From Pseudomonas sp. Seg1 (GTDB lineage: Bacteria > Pseudomonadota > Gammaproteobacteria > Pseudomonadales > Pseudomonadaceae): a DNA stretch of 64,000 bases. Shown piece by piece: positions 37,442 through 46,392 of the stretch. Under the pieces are notes generated by a model that had not been told where the DNA came from, ran no database searches, and saw nothing but the letters and a program-made list of their open reading frames with translations. Each line of letters starts with the position of its first letter. Positions within the stretch are counted from its first letter, which is position 1. Where the stretch lies: contig NZ_AP021903.1 of the NCBI RefSeq assembly GCF_018326005.1, positions 5,949,501-6,013,500 of the forward strand, in the 5' to 3' direction. The position numbers and the translations under genes were made by a program.

Positions 37442-37888
37442 CTATGGCTCTATGCCCAACTCATGTTTGACCAACCCGAGCAACTTGCCCGTATCAATCG
37501 GCTTGAGCAGAAAATCCACCACGCTCAAATGCATCGCCGCAATCGCGTCTTTCACATCGGCATCGCCGGACACAATGATGATCGGCAGCGCCGCCCGCAC
37601 CGATTCGCGCACCTGTCGAATCAGCTCAAGGCCATCGACATTGCCCATGCGCAAATCAGTGATCACCAGCCCGATCGAAGGTTTTTCCTCGAGCATCTTC
37701 AGCGCCGTTTCGCCGCTGGCGGCGGTCATGCAGCGAATACCGTCCAACGCCAATATCTCCGCGAGCAACTCCCGAGCGTCCTTGTCGTCATCGACGATCA
37801 GCACACGCTGCGGCGGCAGGTCGGGTTCGAGCATCACAGCGCTGAGCGCTTCCCGCTCGGCGTCGCTCAAAATATCGTGGTCGGACAT
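37442..37888 (-). CDS. Receiver-only response regulator
   Basis: A 148-residue protein with one CheY-like receiver domain (about residues 27-145) after a short acidic leader. The acidic pocket is Asp33-35 in IVDDDKD, the phosphoacceptor is Asp78 in VITDLRMG, and the conserved lysine is Lys129 in FLLKPID. No output domain is present, so it would signal through protein contact. No kinase is adjacent. It is divergent from the DUF294 gene across 252 bases. Confidence 0.9.
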   Translation of the reverse strand: MSDHDILSDAEREALSAVMLEPDLPPQRVLIVDDDKDARELLAEILALDGIRCMTAASGETALKMLEEKPSIGLVITDLRMGNVDGLELIRQVRESVRAALPIIIVSGDADVKDAIAAMHLSVVDFLLKPIDTGKLLGLVKHELGIEP

Positions 37889-38140
37889 GGCGTTCTCTAT
37901 GTTTCCAAATCAATCACCTGCACAGTCGTCAGACATCGCCAGGCAGAGCTTCAATGTGCACTTCGTCGGATTTTTTTCCAATAGCCGGACGGTTGAATTC
38001 CCGACTGATTTTGTAGGGCACTTCCCAAATGTGCCCAACGGCATGGCAAACCTAGACTTACGTCCAATGGGCACCCTGCTCGCCGGGGCCGACCATGGCT
38101 GCAACGATCCGACAACAACAATTCGAAAAAGACTGCGGTA

Positions 38141-40081
38141 ATGGTTATGAGTAAAGCGGACGCCTTCACCCAGGCAGGGAAAACCGCGGTGTTGCAGAAC
38201 ATTCAGGGCACCCTGCAATTCCTTCAGCGCTTCCCGCCCTTCAATCAGATGGAACACGCCCACCTCGCCTATCTGGTGGAGCAATGCCAGCTGCGCTTTT
38301 ACGCTCAGGGCGAGAGCATCATCAAACCCACCGATGGCCCGGTCGAACACTTCTACATCGTCAAACAGGGCCGCGTGGTGGGTGAACGTCAGCACATCAC
38401 CAAGCCCGGCACCGAAACCACCTTTGAAATCACCACCGGCGAATGCTTCCCCCTCGCCGCGCTGCTCGGCGAGCGGGCAACGCGCACCGAGCATCTGGCC
38501 GGCGAAGACACCTTCTGCCTGCAACTGAACAAACCGGCGTTCATCAAACTGTTCGCGCTGTCCAACGCCTTTCGCGACTTTGCTTTGCGCGGGGTCAGCA
38601 GCCTGCTTGATCAGGTCAACCAGCAAGTCCAGCAGAAAGCCGTGGAAACCCTCGGCACCCAGTATTCGCTGAACACCCGACTGGGTGAATTGGCCATGCG
38701 CCATCCAGTGACGTGCAGCCCTGAAACGCCATTGCGTGACGCGGTGAAGTTGATGCATGAGCAACAGGTCGGCAGCATCGTCGCAGTGGATGAACACAAG
38801 GCGCCGCTGGGGATTTTCACCCTGCGCGACCTGCGCCACATGGTGGCTGAAGGCGTGGGCGATTTCAGCGAAGCCATCGAACATCACATGACCCGTGCGC
38901 CGTTCTATCTGTCGCCGGATCACAGTGCATTCGACGCGGCGATTGCCATGACCGAGCGGCACATCGCTCACGTCTGCCTAGTCAAGGATCAGCGCCTGTG
39001 CGGCGTGGTGTCCGAGCGTGATCTGTTTTCCCTGCAACGTGTCGATCTGGTGCACCTGGCCCGGACCATCCGCAGTGCCCAGCGCGTCGAACAACTGGTG
39101 TCCCTGCGCGGCGAGATCGGCCAACTGGTCGAGCGCATGCTCGCCCACGGCGCCTCTTCAACCCAGATCACCCACATCATCACCCTGCTCAACGACCACA
39201 CTGTGTGCCGGGTAATCGAACTGACCATCGCCGAAAAAGGCGACCCCGGCGTGCCGTTCAGTTGGCTGTGTTTCGGCAGCGAAGGTCGGCGCGAGCAAAC
39301 GCTGCACACCGATCAGGACAACGGCATTCTGTTCGACGCTCGCGATGCGGCGCACGCGGCGGAAATTCGCGGCAAGCTGCTGCCGATCGCGCAGCAGATC
39401 AACCAGAGCCTGGCGCAATGCGGCTTTACTCTGTGCAAGGGCAACATCATGGCCGGCAACCCCGAGCTGTGTTTGTCGCGCGCGGAATGGGCGCGGCGTT
39501 TTGCGGCGTTTATCCGCGAGGCGACTCCGGAGAATCTGTTGGGCTCGAGCATCTATTTTGATCTGCGGGTGGTCTGGGGCGATGAGAGCGGTTGCGCGCA
39601 ACTGCGTCGGGGGATTCTCGAGCAGGTCGGCGACAACCGTCTGTTCCAGCGCATGATGGCCGACAACGCCCTGCGCAATCGCCCGCCGGTCGGGCGTTTC
39701 CGCGAGTTTGTACTGGCGCGCAAGAACGGCGAGAAAGCCACGCTGGATTTGAAAGTTCAGGGTCTGACCCCATTCGTCGATGGCGCGCGCCTGCTGGCGC
39801 TGGCCAACGGCATCGACGCCAACAACACCCTCGAACGCTTTCGCCAACTGGTCGATAAAGAAGTCATCGAACCACTCGACGGCGCCGCGTATGAAGAGGC
39901 TTACCACTTCATTCAGCAAACACGCATGCAGCAACATCAGCTGCAGACCCGGGAGAATCTGCCCTACTCCAACCGTGTCGATCCCGACAGCCTCAACCAC
40001 CTCGACCGACGCATCCTGCGCGAATCCCTGCGTCAGGCTCAACGCCTGCAAAGCAGCCTGACCTTGCGGTATCAGCTATGA
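38141..40081 (+). CDS. cNMP-binding/CBS/DUF294 nucleotidyltransferase-like signalling protein
   Basis: A 646-residue multidomain protein. Residues ~25-140 form a cyclic-nucleotide-binding-like domain (YAQGESIIKPTDGPVEHFYI). Residues ~180-290 are a CBS pair (MRHPVTCSPETPLRDAV, MTRAPFYLSPDHSAFDA). From ~330 comes a DUF294 nucleotidyltransferase-like domain with GSEGRREQTLHTDQDNG near residue 377, then the DUF294 C-terminal helical domain. The G-S-E-G-R-x-E-x-T-x-x-T-D-Q-D pattern is that of the GlnD-type NTase active site, so uridylyl- or adenylyltransferase activity is possible but unproven. A second ATG at 38147 is an alternative start. It overlaps the exonuclease gene by four bases. Confidence 0.9.
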   Translation: MVMSKADAFTQAGKTAVLQNIQGTLQFLQRFPPFNQMEHAHLAYLVEQCQLRFYAQGESIIKPTDGPVEHFYIVKQGRVVGERQHITKPGTETTFEITTGECFPLAALLGERATRTEHLAGEDTFCLQLNKPAFIKLFALSNAFRDFALRGVSSLLDQVNQQVQQKAVETLGTQYSLNTRLGELAMRHPVTCSPETPLRDAVKLMHEQQVGSIVAVDEHKAPLGIFTLRDLRHMVAEGVGDFSEAIEHHMTRAPFYLSPDHSAFDAAIAMTERHIAHVCLVKDQRLCGVVSERDLFSLQRVDLVHLARTIRSAQRVEQLVSLRGEIGQLVERMLAHGASSTQITHIITLLNDHTVCRVIELTIAEKGDPGVPFSWLCFGSEGRREQTLHTDQDNGILFDARDAAHAAEIRGKLLPIAQQINQSLAQCGFTLCKGNIMAGNPELCLSRAEWARRFAAFIREATPENLLGSSIYFDLRVVWGDESGCAQLRRGILEQVGDNRLFQRMMADNALRNRPPVGRFREFVLARKNGEKATLDLKVQGLTPFVDGARLLALANGIDANNTLERFRQLVDKEVIEPLDGAAYEEAYHFIQQTRMQQHQLQTRENLPYSNRVDPDSLNHLDRRILRESLRQAQRLQSSLTLRYQL

Positions 40082-40785
40082 GCCTGTTCTCGTGGCTGCG
40101 TCCGGCCAGCCCGGTGGTGCCGGCCGATCTGCAACACCGCCTGGCGCAGTTGCCGGCGATCAGCGAGTTGAGCGATTGCAGCCTGCGCGAACAGCGCTGG
40201 GTGGTACTGGATCTGGAAACCACCGGGCTGAACCTGAACAAGGATCGCGTGTTGTCGATCGGCGCCGTGGTGATCGAGGACGCTGCGATCGATTTCAGTC
40301 AGCAGTTCGAACGGACCTTGCAATGTCGTGAACTGAAGCTCAGCCCCAGTGTGTTGATCCATGGCCTGGGGCCGAATGAACTTGCCGCCGGCAGCGACCC
40401 GGCCGAAGCGTTAGTGGACCTCATGGAGTTTATCGGCGACAGCCCGGTGCTGGCGTTTCATGCGCCGTTCGATCAGCACATGCTCGGGCGCGCGCTGAAG
40501 GAGCATCTGGGGCACAAGTTGCAGCAGGTGTTTCTGGATGTCGCGGATATTGCGCCGCTGGTGTGCCCGCAGGCGAATATTCGCGAGGCCGGGCTGGATG
40601 AGTGGATCGACTGGTTTCGCCTGGAGGTGTTCGAACGGCATAACGCCAGTGCCGATGCGCTGGCCACGGCGGAATTGGCGTTGATTCTGTTCAGTCGGGC
40701 GCGGGGGCAGCAGATTCATAGTCCGCTGAATTTGCAGCAGCGCTTGAGTCAGTGGAAGCGCCGACAACAAGCGCCGTCCTTTTAG
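40078..40785 (+). CDS. DEDDh 3'-5' exonuclease (DnaQ-like)
   Basis: A 235-residue exonuclease with the DnaQ/epsilon fold. ExoI is VVLDLETTGLN (Asp-x-Glu), ExoII is LAFHAPFDQHML, and ExoIII is RHNASADALATAEL, with His and Asp in the usual H-x4-D. It overlaps the DUF294 gene by ATGA (40078-40081), so the two are translationally coupled and probably act together. It is not the replicative epsilon subunit by context. The pair recurs in Pseudomonas and related genera, often near acetate-uptake genes as I recall. The biological role is unclear. Confidence 0.9.
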   Translation: MSLFSWLRPASPVVPADLQHRLAQLPAISELSDCSLREQRWVVLDLETTGLNLNKDRVLSIGAVVIEDAAIDFSQQFERTLQCRELKLSPSVLIHGLGPNELAAGSDPAEALVDLMEFIGDSPVLAFHAPFDQHMLGRALKEHLGHKLQQVFLDVADIAPLVCPQANIREAGLDEWIDWFRLEVFERHNASADALATAELALILFSRARGQQIHSPLNLQQRLSQWKRRQQAPSF

Positions 40786-40806
40786 ATTTCCGTTGGCTGT
40801 TCTGGC

Positions 40807-40877
40807 CTCTTCGCGAGCAGGCTCGCTCCCACATTTGGAATGTGATGCCTTGTGGGAGCGCGCCTGCTCGCGAAGAG
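40807..40877. repeat. REP pair, CGAGCCTGCTCGCGAAG class
   Basis: CTCTTCGCGAGCAGGCTCGCTCCCACA (from 40807) faces TGTGGGAGCGCGCCTGCTCGCGAAGAG (to 40877), a close-spaced, inverted pair between the exonuclease gene and the sigma factor gene. Confidence 0.9.
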
Positions 40878-40947
40878 CGATGACGTGGTTTCCCTGATGC
40901 CACCTGACCAGTGGCCAATTGCTAACCATTCCCACCTCTGCCAGAAT

Positions 40948-40962
40948 CGCGAACAATTCGCG
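40948..40962. promoter_or_regulatory. Palindrome in the promoter region of the FecI-like gene (possible Fur site)
   Basis: CGCGAACAATTCGCG is a perfect 6-3-6 inverted repeat 32 bases before the sigma-factor start, just upstream of GTTAGTTAATATTT. It is a weak match to the 7-1-7 Fur box, so Fur control is only a suggestion. Confidence 0.4.
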
Positions 40963-40993
40963 TTAGTTAATATTTCCCAATCGGTGATGTCCG

Positions 40994-41512
40994 GTGTCGT
41001 CAGTTCCAAGCCCTCACAATCAGCTCGTCGGTGCGATGTATCGCGACCATCGCGGTTGGCTGCTGGCGTGGCTACGGCGCAACGTGGCCTGTCCGCAGCG
41101 GGCCGAAGACCTGAGCCAGGACACCTTCGTGCGCCTGCTCGGCCGCGATGAACTGCTGACACCGCGCGAGCCCCGAGCCTTTCTCGTGGCGATTGCCAAG
41201 GGTCTGTTGTTTGACTACTTCCGCCGCGCCGCGCTGGAGCAGGCTTACCTCACCGAATTGATGCTGATCCCCGAGGGCGAACAACCGTCGGTGGAGGAAC
41301 AGCAAATGATCCTCGAGGACCTCAAAGCCATCGACCGTCTGCTCGGCAAACTGTCGACCAAGGCCCGCGCCGCCTTCCTTTATAACCGCCTCGATGGCCT
41401 CAGCCATGCCGAGATCGCCGAGAAACTTGGCGTTTCAGTGCCGCGCGTGCGCCAGTATCTGGCTCAGGGGATTCGTCAGTGCTACATCGCGCTGTACGGT
41501 GAGCCGACGTGA
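40994..41512 (+). CDS. FecI-like ECF sigma factor
   Basis: A 172-residue ECF sigma factor of the iron-starvation class. Region 2 (RAEDLSQDTFVRLLGRD) and region 4 (LSHAEIAEKLGVSVPRVRQYL) are clear. It would direct RNA polymerase to the TonB-receptor promoter when the cognate FecR signals siderophore binding. GTG 40994 was taken as the start; ATG 41036 (MYRDHRGWLLAWL) is an alternative closer to the family N-terminus. Its stop overlaps the fecR-like GTG by four bases. The order sigma, anti-sigma, receptor matches cell-surface signalling cassettes, such as FiuI/FiuR/FiuA and FoxI/FoxR/FoxA. Confidence 0.92.
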   Translation: MSSVPSPHNQLVGAMYRDHRGWLLAWLRRNVACPQRAEDLSQDTFVRLLGRDELLTPREPRAFLVAIAKGLLFDYFRRAALEQAYLTELMLIPEGEQPSVEEQQMILEDLKAIDRLLGKLSTKARAAFLYNRLDGLSHAEIAEKLGVSVPRVRQYLAQGIRQCYIALYGEPT

Positions 41513-42483
41513 GCCCTGCCAGTTCCAGACCGGTGCCGGCGCATGTGCTGGATGCGGCGATTGCCTGGCAGTTGACGCTCGATTCGAGCAGCCCGCTGGA
41601 GCGCGAGGAATTCGCCAAATGGCACGCGGCCAATGAAGAACATGCCCGCGCATGGCGTCAATTGGGCATGCTCGACCAACGCTTCAGCGTGGCCAAAGGC
41701 CCGGCCCGCAGTGCACTGCTGCAATCGCGCGAAGGCATCCGCCGGCGCGTGCGCAAACTGGGCAGCGGTCTGGCCAGCGTTGTCGCGGTGATCGGTATGG
41801 GGCTGTTTGCCGCCGAGCATTATTTGCCGATGGACTATTGGCTGGCCGATCAGCGCACCGCAACCGGCGAACAGCGCACCGTACGCCTGGCCGACGGCAC
41901 CGTGCTCAACCTCAATACTCACAGTGCCGTGGATGTGCGCTTCGATGAGAAGCAGCGCCTGATCGTCTTGCAGGAAGGCGAGATCCTCGTCGAAACCGGC
42001 CACGGCGATGCACGGCCATTTATCGTCGAAACCCGCGAAGGCAGCATGCGTGCATTGGGCACGCGGTTCCTGGTCAAGCGCGAAGAACAAGGTACGCGTC
42101 TGAGCGTGCTGCAATCAGCGGTGGCGGCACGCACGCAAGCGAATCCCGAAGAACAGATTTTGCGCGAAGGCCAGCAAGTATTGCTGCGCGGTGATGGGCT
42201 GGGCTCGATTGTCGCCCTCACGCCCGGCGCCGATGCCTGGACGCGCGGCATGCTGGTGGTGGATAACGCTCGACTGAGCGATCTGGTGCATGAGCTGGGT
42301 CGTTATCGTCGTGGGCATCTGGGCGTTGCGCCGGAAGTGGCTGACTTGCGAATCACCGGCAGCTTCCCGCTGCATGACACCGACAAAGCCTTGAGCGCCC
42401 TGCTGCCAACCCTGCCAGTGCAGATCGAGCAGCACACACCGTATTGGGTGACGGTGGCCAAGGCTGATTCCAAGCCTGAATGA
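41509..42483 (+). CDS. FecR-like transmembrane anti-sigma/regulator
   Basis: A 324-residue FecR-family protein. The N-terminal cytoplasmic domain (AAIAWQLTLDSSSPLEREEF...HARAWRQL, residues ~14-55) binds the sigma factor. One membrane helix follows at about residues 85-101 (LASVVAVIGMGLFAAEHY). The periplasmic FecR domain has TGEQRTVRLADGTVLNLN and the C-terminal secretin/TonB short-N-like part. It relays the signal from the STN domain of the receptor. GTG 41509 overlaps the sigma-factor stop, and a REP pair separates it from the receptor gene. Confidence 0.92.
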   Translation: MSPASSRPVPAHVLDAAIAWQLTLDSSSPLEREEFAKWHAANEEHARAWRQLGMLDQRFSVAKGPARSALLQSREGIRRRVRKLGSGLASVVAVIGMGLFAAEHYLPMDYWLADQRTATGEQRTVRLADGTVLNLNTHSAVDVRFDEKQRLIVLQEGEILVETGHGDARPFIVETREGSMRALGTRFLVKREEQGTRLSVLQSAVAARTQANPEEQILREGQQVLLRGDGLGSIVALTPGADAWTRGMLVVDNARLSDLVHELGRYRRGHLGVAPEVADLRITGSFPLHDTDKALSALLPTLPVQIEQHTPYWVTVAKADSKPE

Positions 42484-42502
42484 TCGGGTGGCTGAGCGGT
42501 CG

Positions 42503-42595
42503 CTATCGCTGGCAAGCCAGCTCCCACAGGATTAAGTGCTGCCCACAAAGTTGATGTTTACAGCACTCCCTGTGGGAGCTGGCTTGCCAGCGATG
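42503..42595. repeat. REP pair, GCCAGCGATG class, between fecR-like and receptor genes
   Basis: TATCGCTGGCAAGCCAGCTCCCAC (from 42504) faces TGTGGGAGCTGGCTTGCCAGCGATG (to 42595). Confidence 0.9.
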
Positions 42596-42667
42596 AGGCC
42601 GCCAGCAGCTCCACAAAACCAGGCTCGCCATGTCTATCAGCAGCACCGCTGCAAGTTAATCGAAATT

Positions 42668-42738
42668 ATTTCCATCCAGCCCTATCACTTTTTGGTTTTC
42701 ATCCGGCACACAGGCAATTGAGAAATATTTCCATTCAG
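42668..42738. promoter_or_regulatory. Direct repeat ATTTCCATYCAG in the receptor promoter region
   Basis: ATTTCCATCCAG (42668-42679) and ATTTCCATTCAG (42727-42738) match at 11 of 12 positions, 59 bases apart and both preceded by AT-rich sequence (AAATT / AAAT). The second runs into the AGGAG ribosome site of the receptor. They may be sigma- or regulator-binding elements. Confidence 0.4.
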
Positions 42739-42748
42739 GAGCCGCCGT

Positions 42749-45187
42749 ATGTCCCGTTCGCTAGACACCTTGTTGCGCCCCAGTCTGCTGGCCGTCGCCA
42801 TCGCTTTCAGCACTCCTCTGATCAGCAGCCCGTTGCTCGCCGTTGAACAAGCGTCCAGCGTTCGCGCCTACAACCTGCCGGCGGCGCCCTTGGCCACCAC
42901 CCTCAACCAGATCGCCAGCCAAGGCGGCCTCGCCCTGTCGCTGAATCCTTCGCTGGCGGCGGGTAAGACCTCGGCACCGGTCAACGGTCAGTACGATGCG
43001 GCCGGCGCTCTGCGCGCGGCCCTGCAAGGCACCGGTCTGCAACTGGAACAGGCCAGCACGGGCACTTACACCTTGGTTGCCGTGCCGGAAGGCGTGATGG
43101 CGCTGCCGGAAACATCGGTCATCGGTGTGGAAAATCTGGAAACCGCTTGGAGCCCGGTCGAAGGCTACACCGCCACCCGCACCGCCGCCGGCACCAAAAC
43201 CGACACCGCGCTGGTTGAAGCACCGCGTTCGATCTCCGTGGCCACGCGCCAGCAGATGGACGACCGCAGCGTGCACAGCCTCGATGACGCCGTGCGCTAC
43301 ATGCCCGGCATCACCGCCAGCAGCTACGGCAGCGACACGCGCATCGACTGGCTGCGCGTGCGTGGTTTCGAGCCGACTCAGTTTCTCGACGGCCTGCCAC
43401 TGCCAAGAGGCATCTACGCCAACCCGAAACCGGAAACCTGGAACCTCGATCGCCTCGCCCTGCTACGCGGCCCGGCTTCGTCGGTTTACGGCCAGACCCC
43501 GCCAGGCGGTCTGCTGGACATGGTCAGCCGTCGTCCAAGCGCCGAAGCCAGCAGCGAAATCCAGTTGCAGTACGGCAGCGACAACCACCGCCAGATCAAC
43601 TTCGCCAGCACCGGCAAGATCGATGACGCCGGGCAATTTCTGTATGGCATCAGCGGCGTGGTGCGCGACAGCGACACGCAGATCGACCACATCGAAAACA
43701 AGCGCTACAACATTGCACCGAGCCTGACCTGGAACATCGACGACGACACCAAGTTGACCTTGCTCTCGCAGTTCACCCGCGACGATACCGGGGTCACCAG
43801 TCAGTTCTATCCGATCCAGGGCACCAAGATCGACATGCCGTTCGGCAAGATTTCCCACCACAAGAACCTGGGCGATCCTGACTACGACTTCTACGACCGC
43901 ACCTACTACGCGCTCGGTTATGCCTTTGAACATCGCCTGAACGATGTATGGCAGTTCAAACAGAATCTGCGTTACACCAAGTCCGATCTGTCGTTCCAGA
44001 CCGTGACCGTCAACAGCTACAACACGACCATTCCCGGCTTCACCGTTGACGATCAGGGCAATGTCGGTCGCGGCACCACCAATGTCGATGAGGACATCAG
44101 CCAATTCGCCGTGGACAACAACTTCCAGGCCGACTTCGCTACGGGCGACATCCGTCATACCTTGCTGCTGGGTCTCGACCATCAGCGCAGCAACGACAAC
44201 TACACCTCGATCTTCGGCAGCGCGCCGGACATCAACGTCAACAACCCGATCTACGGCCAGCCGATTACGCGTCCGCCACGTTCCTCGGCGTTCTACGACT
44301 ACAACCAGAAAACCAACCAGACCGGTCTCTACGTGCAGGACCAGATGGCGCTGGACCAGTGGCGTCTGACCCTGGGCGGTCGTGAAGACTGGGTGCACAC
44401 CAGCACCAGATTCCTCAACAAGGGCGACGCCACCAACACCCAGCGTGACAAGGCGTTCAGCGGTAACGCGGCGATCAGCTATGTGTTCGACTCGGGCTTC
44501 GTGCCATACCTGTCATATGCCGAATCCTTCCAGCCAACCAGCGGTGCCGATGCCAGCGTCACTGAGTCGTTCAAGCCGACCGAAGGCAAACAATGGGAAC
44601 TGGGCATCAAGTACCAGCCACCGGGCAGCAAAACCCTGCTCAGCGCAGCCGTGTATGACCTGACCCAGAAGAACGTCGCGGTCAACAACATCGTCAACAA
44701 CGTGACCATCACCAGCCAGACCGGCGAAGTGAAAGTCAAAGGCCTGGAGCTGGAAGCGGTTTCGGATGTCACCGATAACCTGAAAGTCATCGCCGCCTAC
44801 ACCCTGGCCAAGTCCGAAGTGCAGAAAGGTGTCGACAAGGGCAATCGCCTGCAACTGATGCCGAACCAGCAAGCCTCGCTGTGGACCGACTACACCTGGC
44901 ACAGCGGCGTGCTCGACGGTTTCGGCATCGGCGGCGGCGTGCGCTATACCGGCAACACCTACGGCGACAAGGCCAACACCTGGCTGGGCAAGGCCGACGC
45001 CTACACCGTGTTCGATGCAGCCGTGCATTACGACCTCGGCCGACTGGACAACAGCCTCAAAGGTGCGTCGCTGGCGCTCAACGCCACCAACCTGTTCGAC
45101 AAGGACTACATCTCCACCTGCGACGGTTACTACTGCTACTACGGCGACCAGCGCAGTGTGGTCGCCAGCGCTACTTACAAGTGGTAA
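42749..45187 (+). CDS. TonB-dependent siderophore receptor with STN signalling domain (FiuA/FoxA type)
   Basis: An 812-residue outer-membrane receptor. Residues 1-~32 are a signal peptide ending LLA. An STN domain follows (SVRAYNLPAAPLATTLNQIA, ~36-110), then a TonB-box-like stretch (LPETSVIGVEN), a plug (PRSISVATRQQMDDRSV...YMPGITASSYG) and a 22-strand barrel ending in aromatic Trp. The FhuA-type end DKDYISTCDGYYCYYGDQRSV carries the two barrel cysteines typical of hydroxamate (ferrichrome, ferrioxamine) receptors. The STN domain and the upstream FecI/FecR pair show that ligand binding induces its own synthesis. The neighbourhood with a downstream GST gene recalls P. aeruginosa fiuIRA, while the PepSY gene recalls foxA-foxB. 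The exact ligand is undetermined. Confidence 0.93.
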   Translation: MSRSLDTLLRPSLLAVAIAFSTPLISSPLLAVEQASSVRAYNLPAAPLATTLNQIASQGGLALSLNPSLAAGKTSAPVNGQYDAAGALRAALQGTGLQLEQASTGTYTLVAVPEGVMALPETSVIGVENLETAWSPVEGYTATRTAAGTKTDTALVEAPRSISVATRQQMDDRSVHSLDDAVRYMPGITASSYGSDTRIDWLRVRGFEPTQFLDGLPLPRGIYANPKPETWNLDRLALLRGPASSVYGQTPPGGLLDMVSRRPSAEASSEIQLQYGSDNHRQINFASTGKIDDAGQFLYGISGVVRDSDTQIDHIENKRYNIAPSLTWNIDDDTKLTLLSQFTRDDTGVTSQFYPIQGTKIDMPFGKISHHKNLGDPDYDFYDRTYYALGYAFEHRLNDVWQFKQNLRYTKSDLSFQTVTVNSYNTTIPGFTVDDQGNVGRGTTNVDEDISQFAVDNNFQADFATGDIRHTLLLGLDHQRSNDNYTSIFGSAPDINVNNPIYGQPITRPPRSSAFYDYNQKTNQTGLYVQDQMALDQWRLTLGGREDWVHTSTRFLNKGDATNTQRDKAFSGNAAISYVFDSGFVPYLSYAESFQPTSGADASVTESFKPTEGKQWELGIKYQPPGSKTLLSAAVYDLTQKNVAVNNIVNNVTITSQTGEVKVKGLELEAVSDVTDNLKVIAAYTLAKSEVQKGVDKGNRLQLMPNQQASLWTDYTWHSGVLDGFGIGGGVRYTGNTYGDKANTWLGKADAYTVFDAAVHYDLGRLDNSLKGASLALNATNLFDKDYISTCDGYYCYYGDQRSVVASATYKW

Positions 45188-45261
45188 ACGACTGAGCTGA
45201 AACAGGCCCTGTTACCAGGCCGTCCCCCGTGGACGGCTTCGGTGTTTTTGAAGGTCATGAA

Positions 45262-46392
45262 ATGAAAAGTAAAACAATTCGCCGCTGGTCGTTCGTCCAC
45301 ACCTGGACCAGCCTGGTTTGCACCGTGTTTTTGCTGATGCTGGCACTGACCGGTCTGCCGCTGATCTTTCACCACGAAATCGAGCACTTGCTCGGCGATG
45401 CTCCTGAAGTGCGCGAGATGCCGGCGGACACGCCGCGTCTGAATCTGGCGCAACTGGTTGAGGCCGCGGAAAAACATCGCCCGGATGAAGTCGTGCAGTA
45501 CTTCGGCTTCGACGACGATGAGCCGAATGCCGTCCTGACGATCATGGCGAAAACCGCCGGCACCGAGCCGAACTCTTCGCACACCTTCATGCTCGATGCT
45601 CGCACCGGTGAAGCGCTGGAAACCCCTGCGGCCAACGGTGGCCTGATGCTGTTTATCCTGCGCCTGCATGTCGACATGTTCGCCGGATTGCCGGGCAAAT
45701 TGCTGCTGGCGTTCATGGGACTGCTGTTTGTCGTGGCGATTGTCTCGGGGACGGTGCTGTACCTGCCGTTCATGCGCCGCCTGAACTTCGCCACCGTGCG
45801 TCAGGGCAAATCCACACGCCTGCGCTGGCTGGACCTGCACAACCTGATCGGCGTCGTCACCCTGACCTGGGCGTTGGTGGTCGGCGTGACCGGGGTGATC
45901 AGCGCCTGCGCCGATCTGCTGATCGCTGCCTGGCGCAACGATGCGTTGAACACATTGATTGCGCCCTACCGCGATGCGCCGCCGCTGACGCAACTGGCAC
46001 CGGCCACGCGTTTGCTCGACATCGCCGGCGAAGTCGCGCCGGGGATGAAACCAGACTTCATTGCCTTTCCCGGCACACGGTTCTCCAGCGAACACCACTA
46101 CTCGGTGTTCATGAAGGGCGGCACGCACCTGACCTCGCATCTGCTGACGCCGGTGCTGATCGACGCCACTACCCTGCAAGTCACCGCCGTGGCCGAACGA
46201 CCGTGGTACATGGACGCCATGGGCATGTCGCAGCCGCTGCACTTCGGCGACTACGGCGGCATGCCGATGAAGATTCTCTGGGCGACGCTGGATGTGCTGA
46301 CCATCATCGTCCTCGGCAGTGGCGTGTACCTGTGGGTGGTGCGGCGCAAAGCCGCCAAGCCTGCGCTGGAAACGGCGGAGGCGTCTGCATGA
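45262..46392 (+). CDS. PepSY-domain membrane protein, siderophore-iron reductase-like (FoxB type)
   Basis: A 376-residue PepSY_TM protein with four membrane helices (about residues 12-36, 150-178, 205-232 and 340-365) and two periplasmic PepSY-like regions. Histidines in the helices (FVHTWTSLVC, IFHHEIEHLL, RLHVDMFAG, LHNLIG) may bind heme. FoxB-like proteins release or reduce iron from hydroxamate siderophores at the inner membrane. It lies 74 bases after the receptor on the same strand. ATG 45262 (KSKTIRRWSFVHTW) was chosen because GAAGGT lies just upstream; the longer frame to 45229 is not family-like. The stop overlaps the next gene by ATGA. Confidence 0.88.
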   Translation: MKSKTIRRWSFVHTWTSLVCTVFLLMLALTGLPLIFHHEIEHLLGDAPEVREMPADTPRLNLAQLVEAAEKHRPDEVVQYFGFDDDEPNAVLTIMAKTAGTEPNSSHTFMLDARTGEALETPAANGGLMLFILRLHVDMFAGLPGKLLLAFMGLLFVVAIVSGTVLYLPFMRRLNFATVRQGKSTRLRWLDLHNLIGVVTLTWALVVGVTGVISACADLLIAAWRNDALNTLIAPYRDAPPLTQLAPATRLLDIAGEVAPGMKPDFIAFPGTRFSSEHHYSVFMKGGTHLTSHLLTPVLIDATTLQVTAVAERPWYMDAMGMSQPLHFGDYGGMPMKILWATLDVLTIIVLGSGVYLWVVRRKAAKPALETAEASA

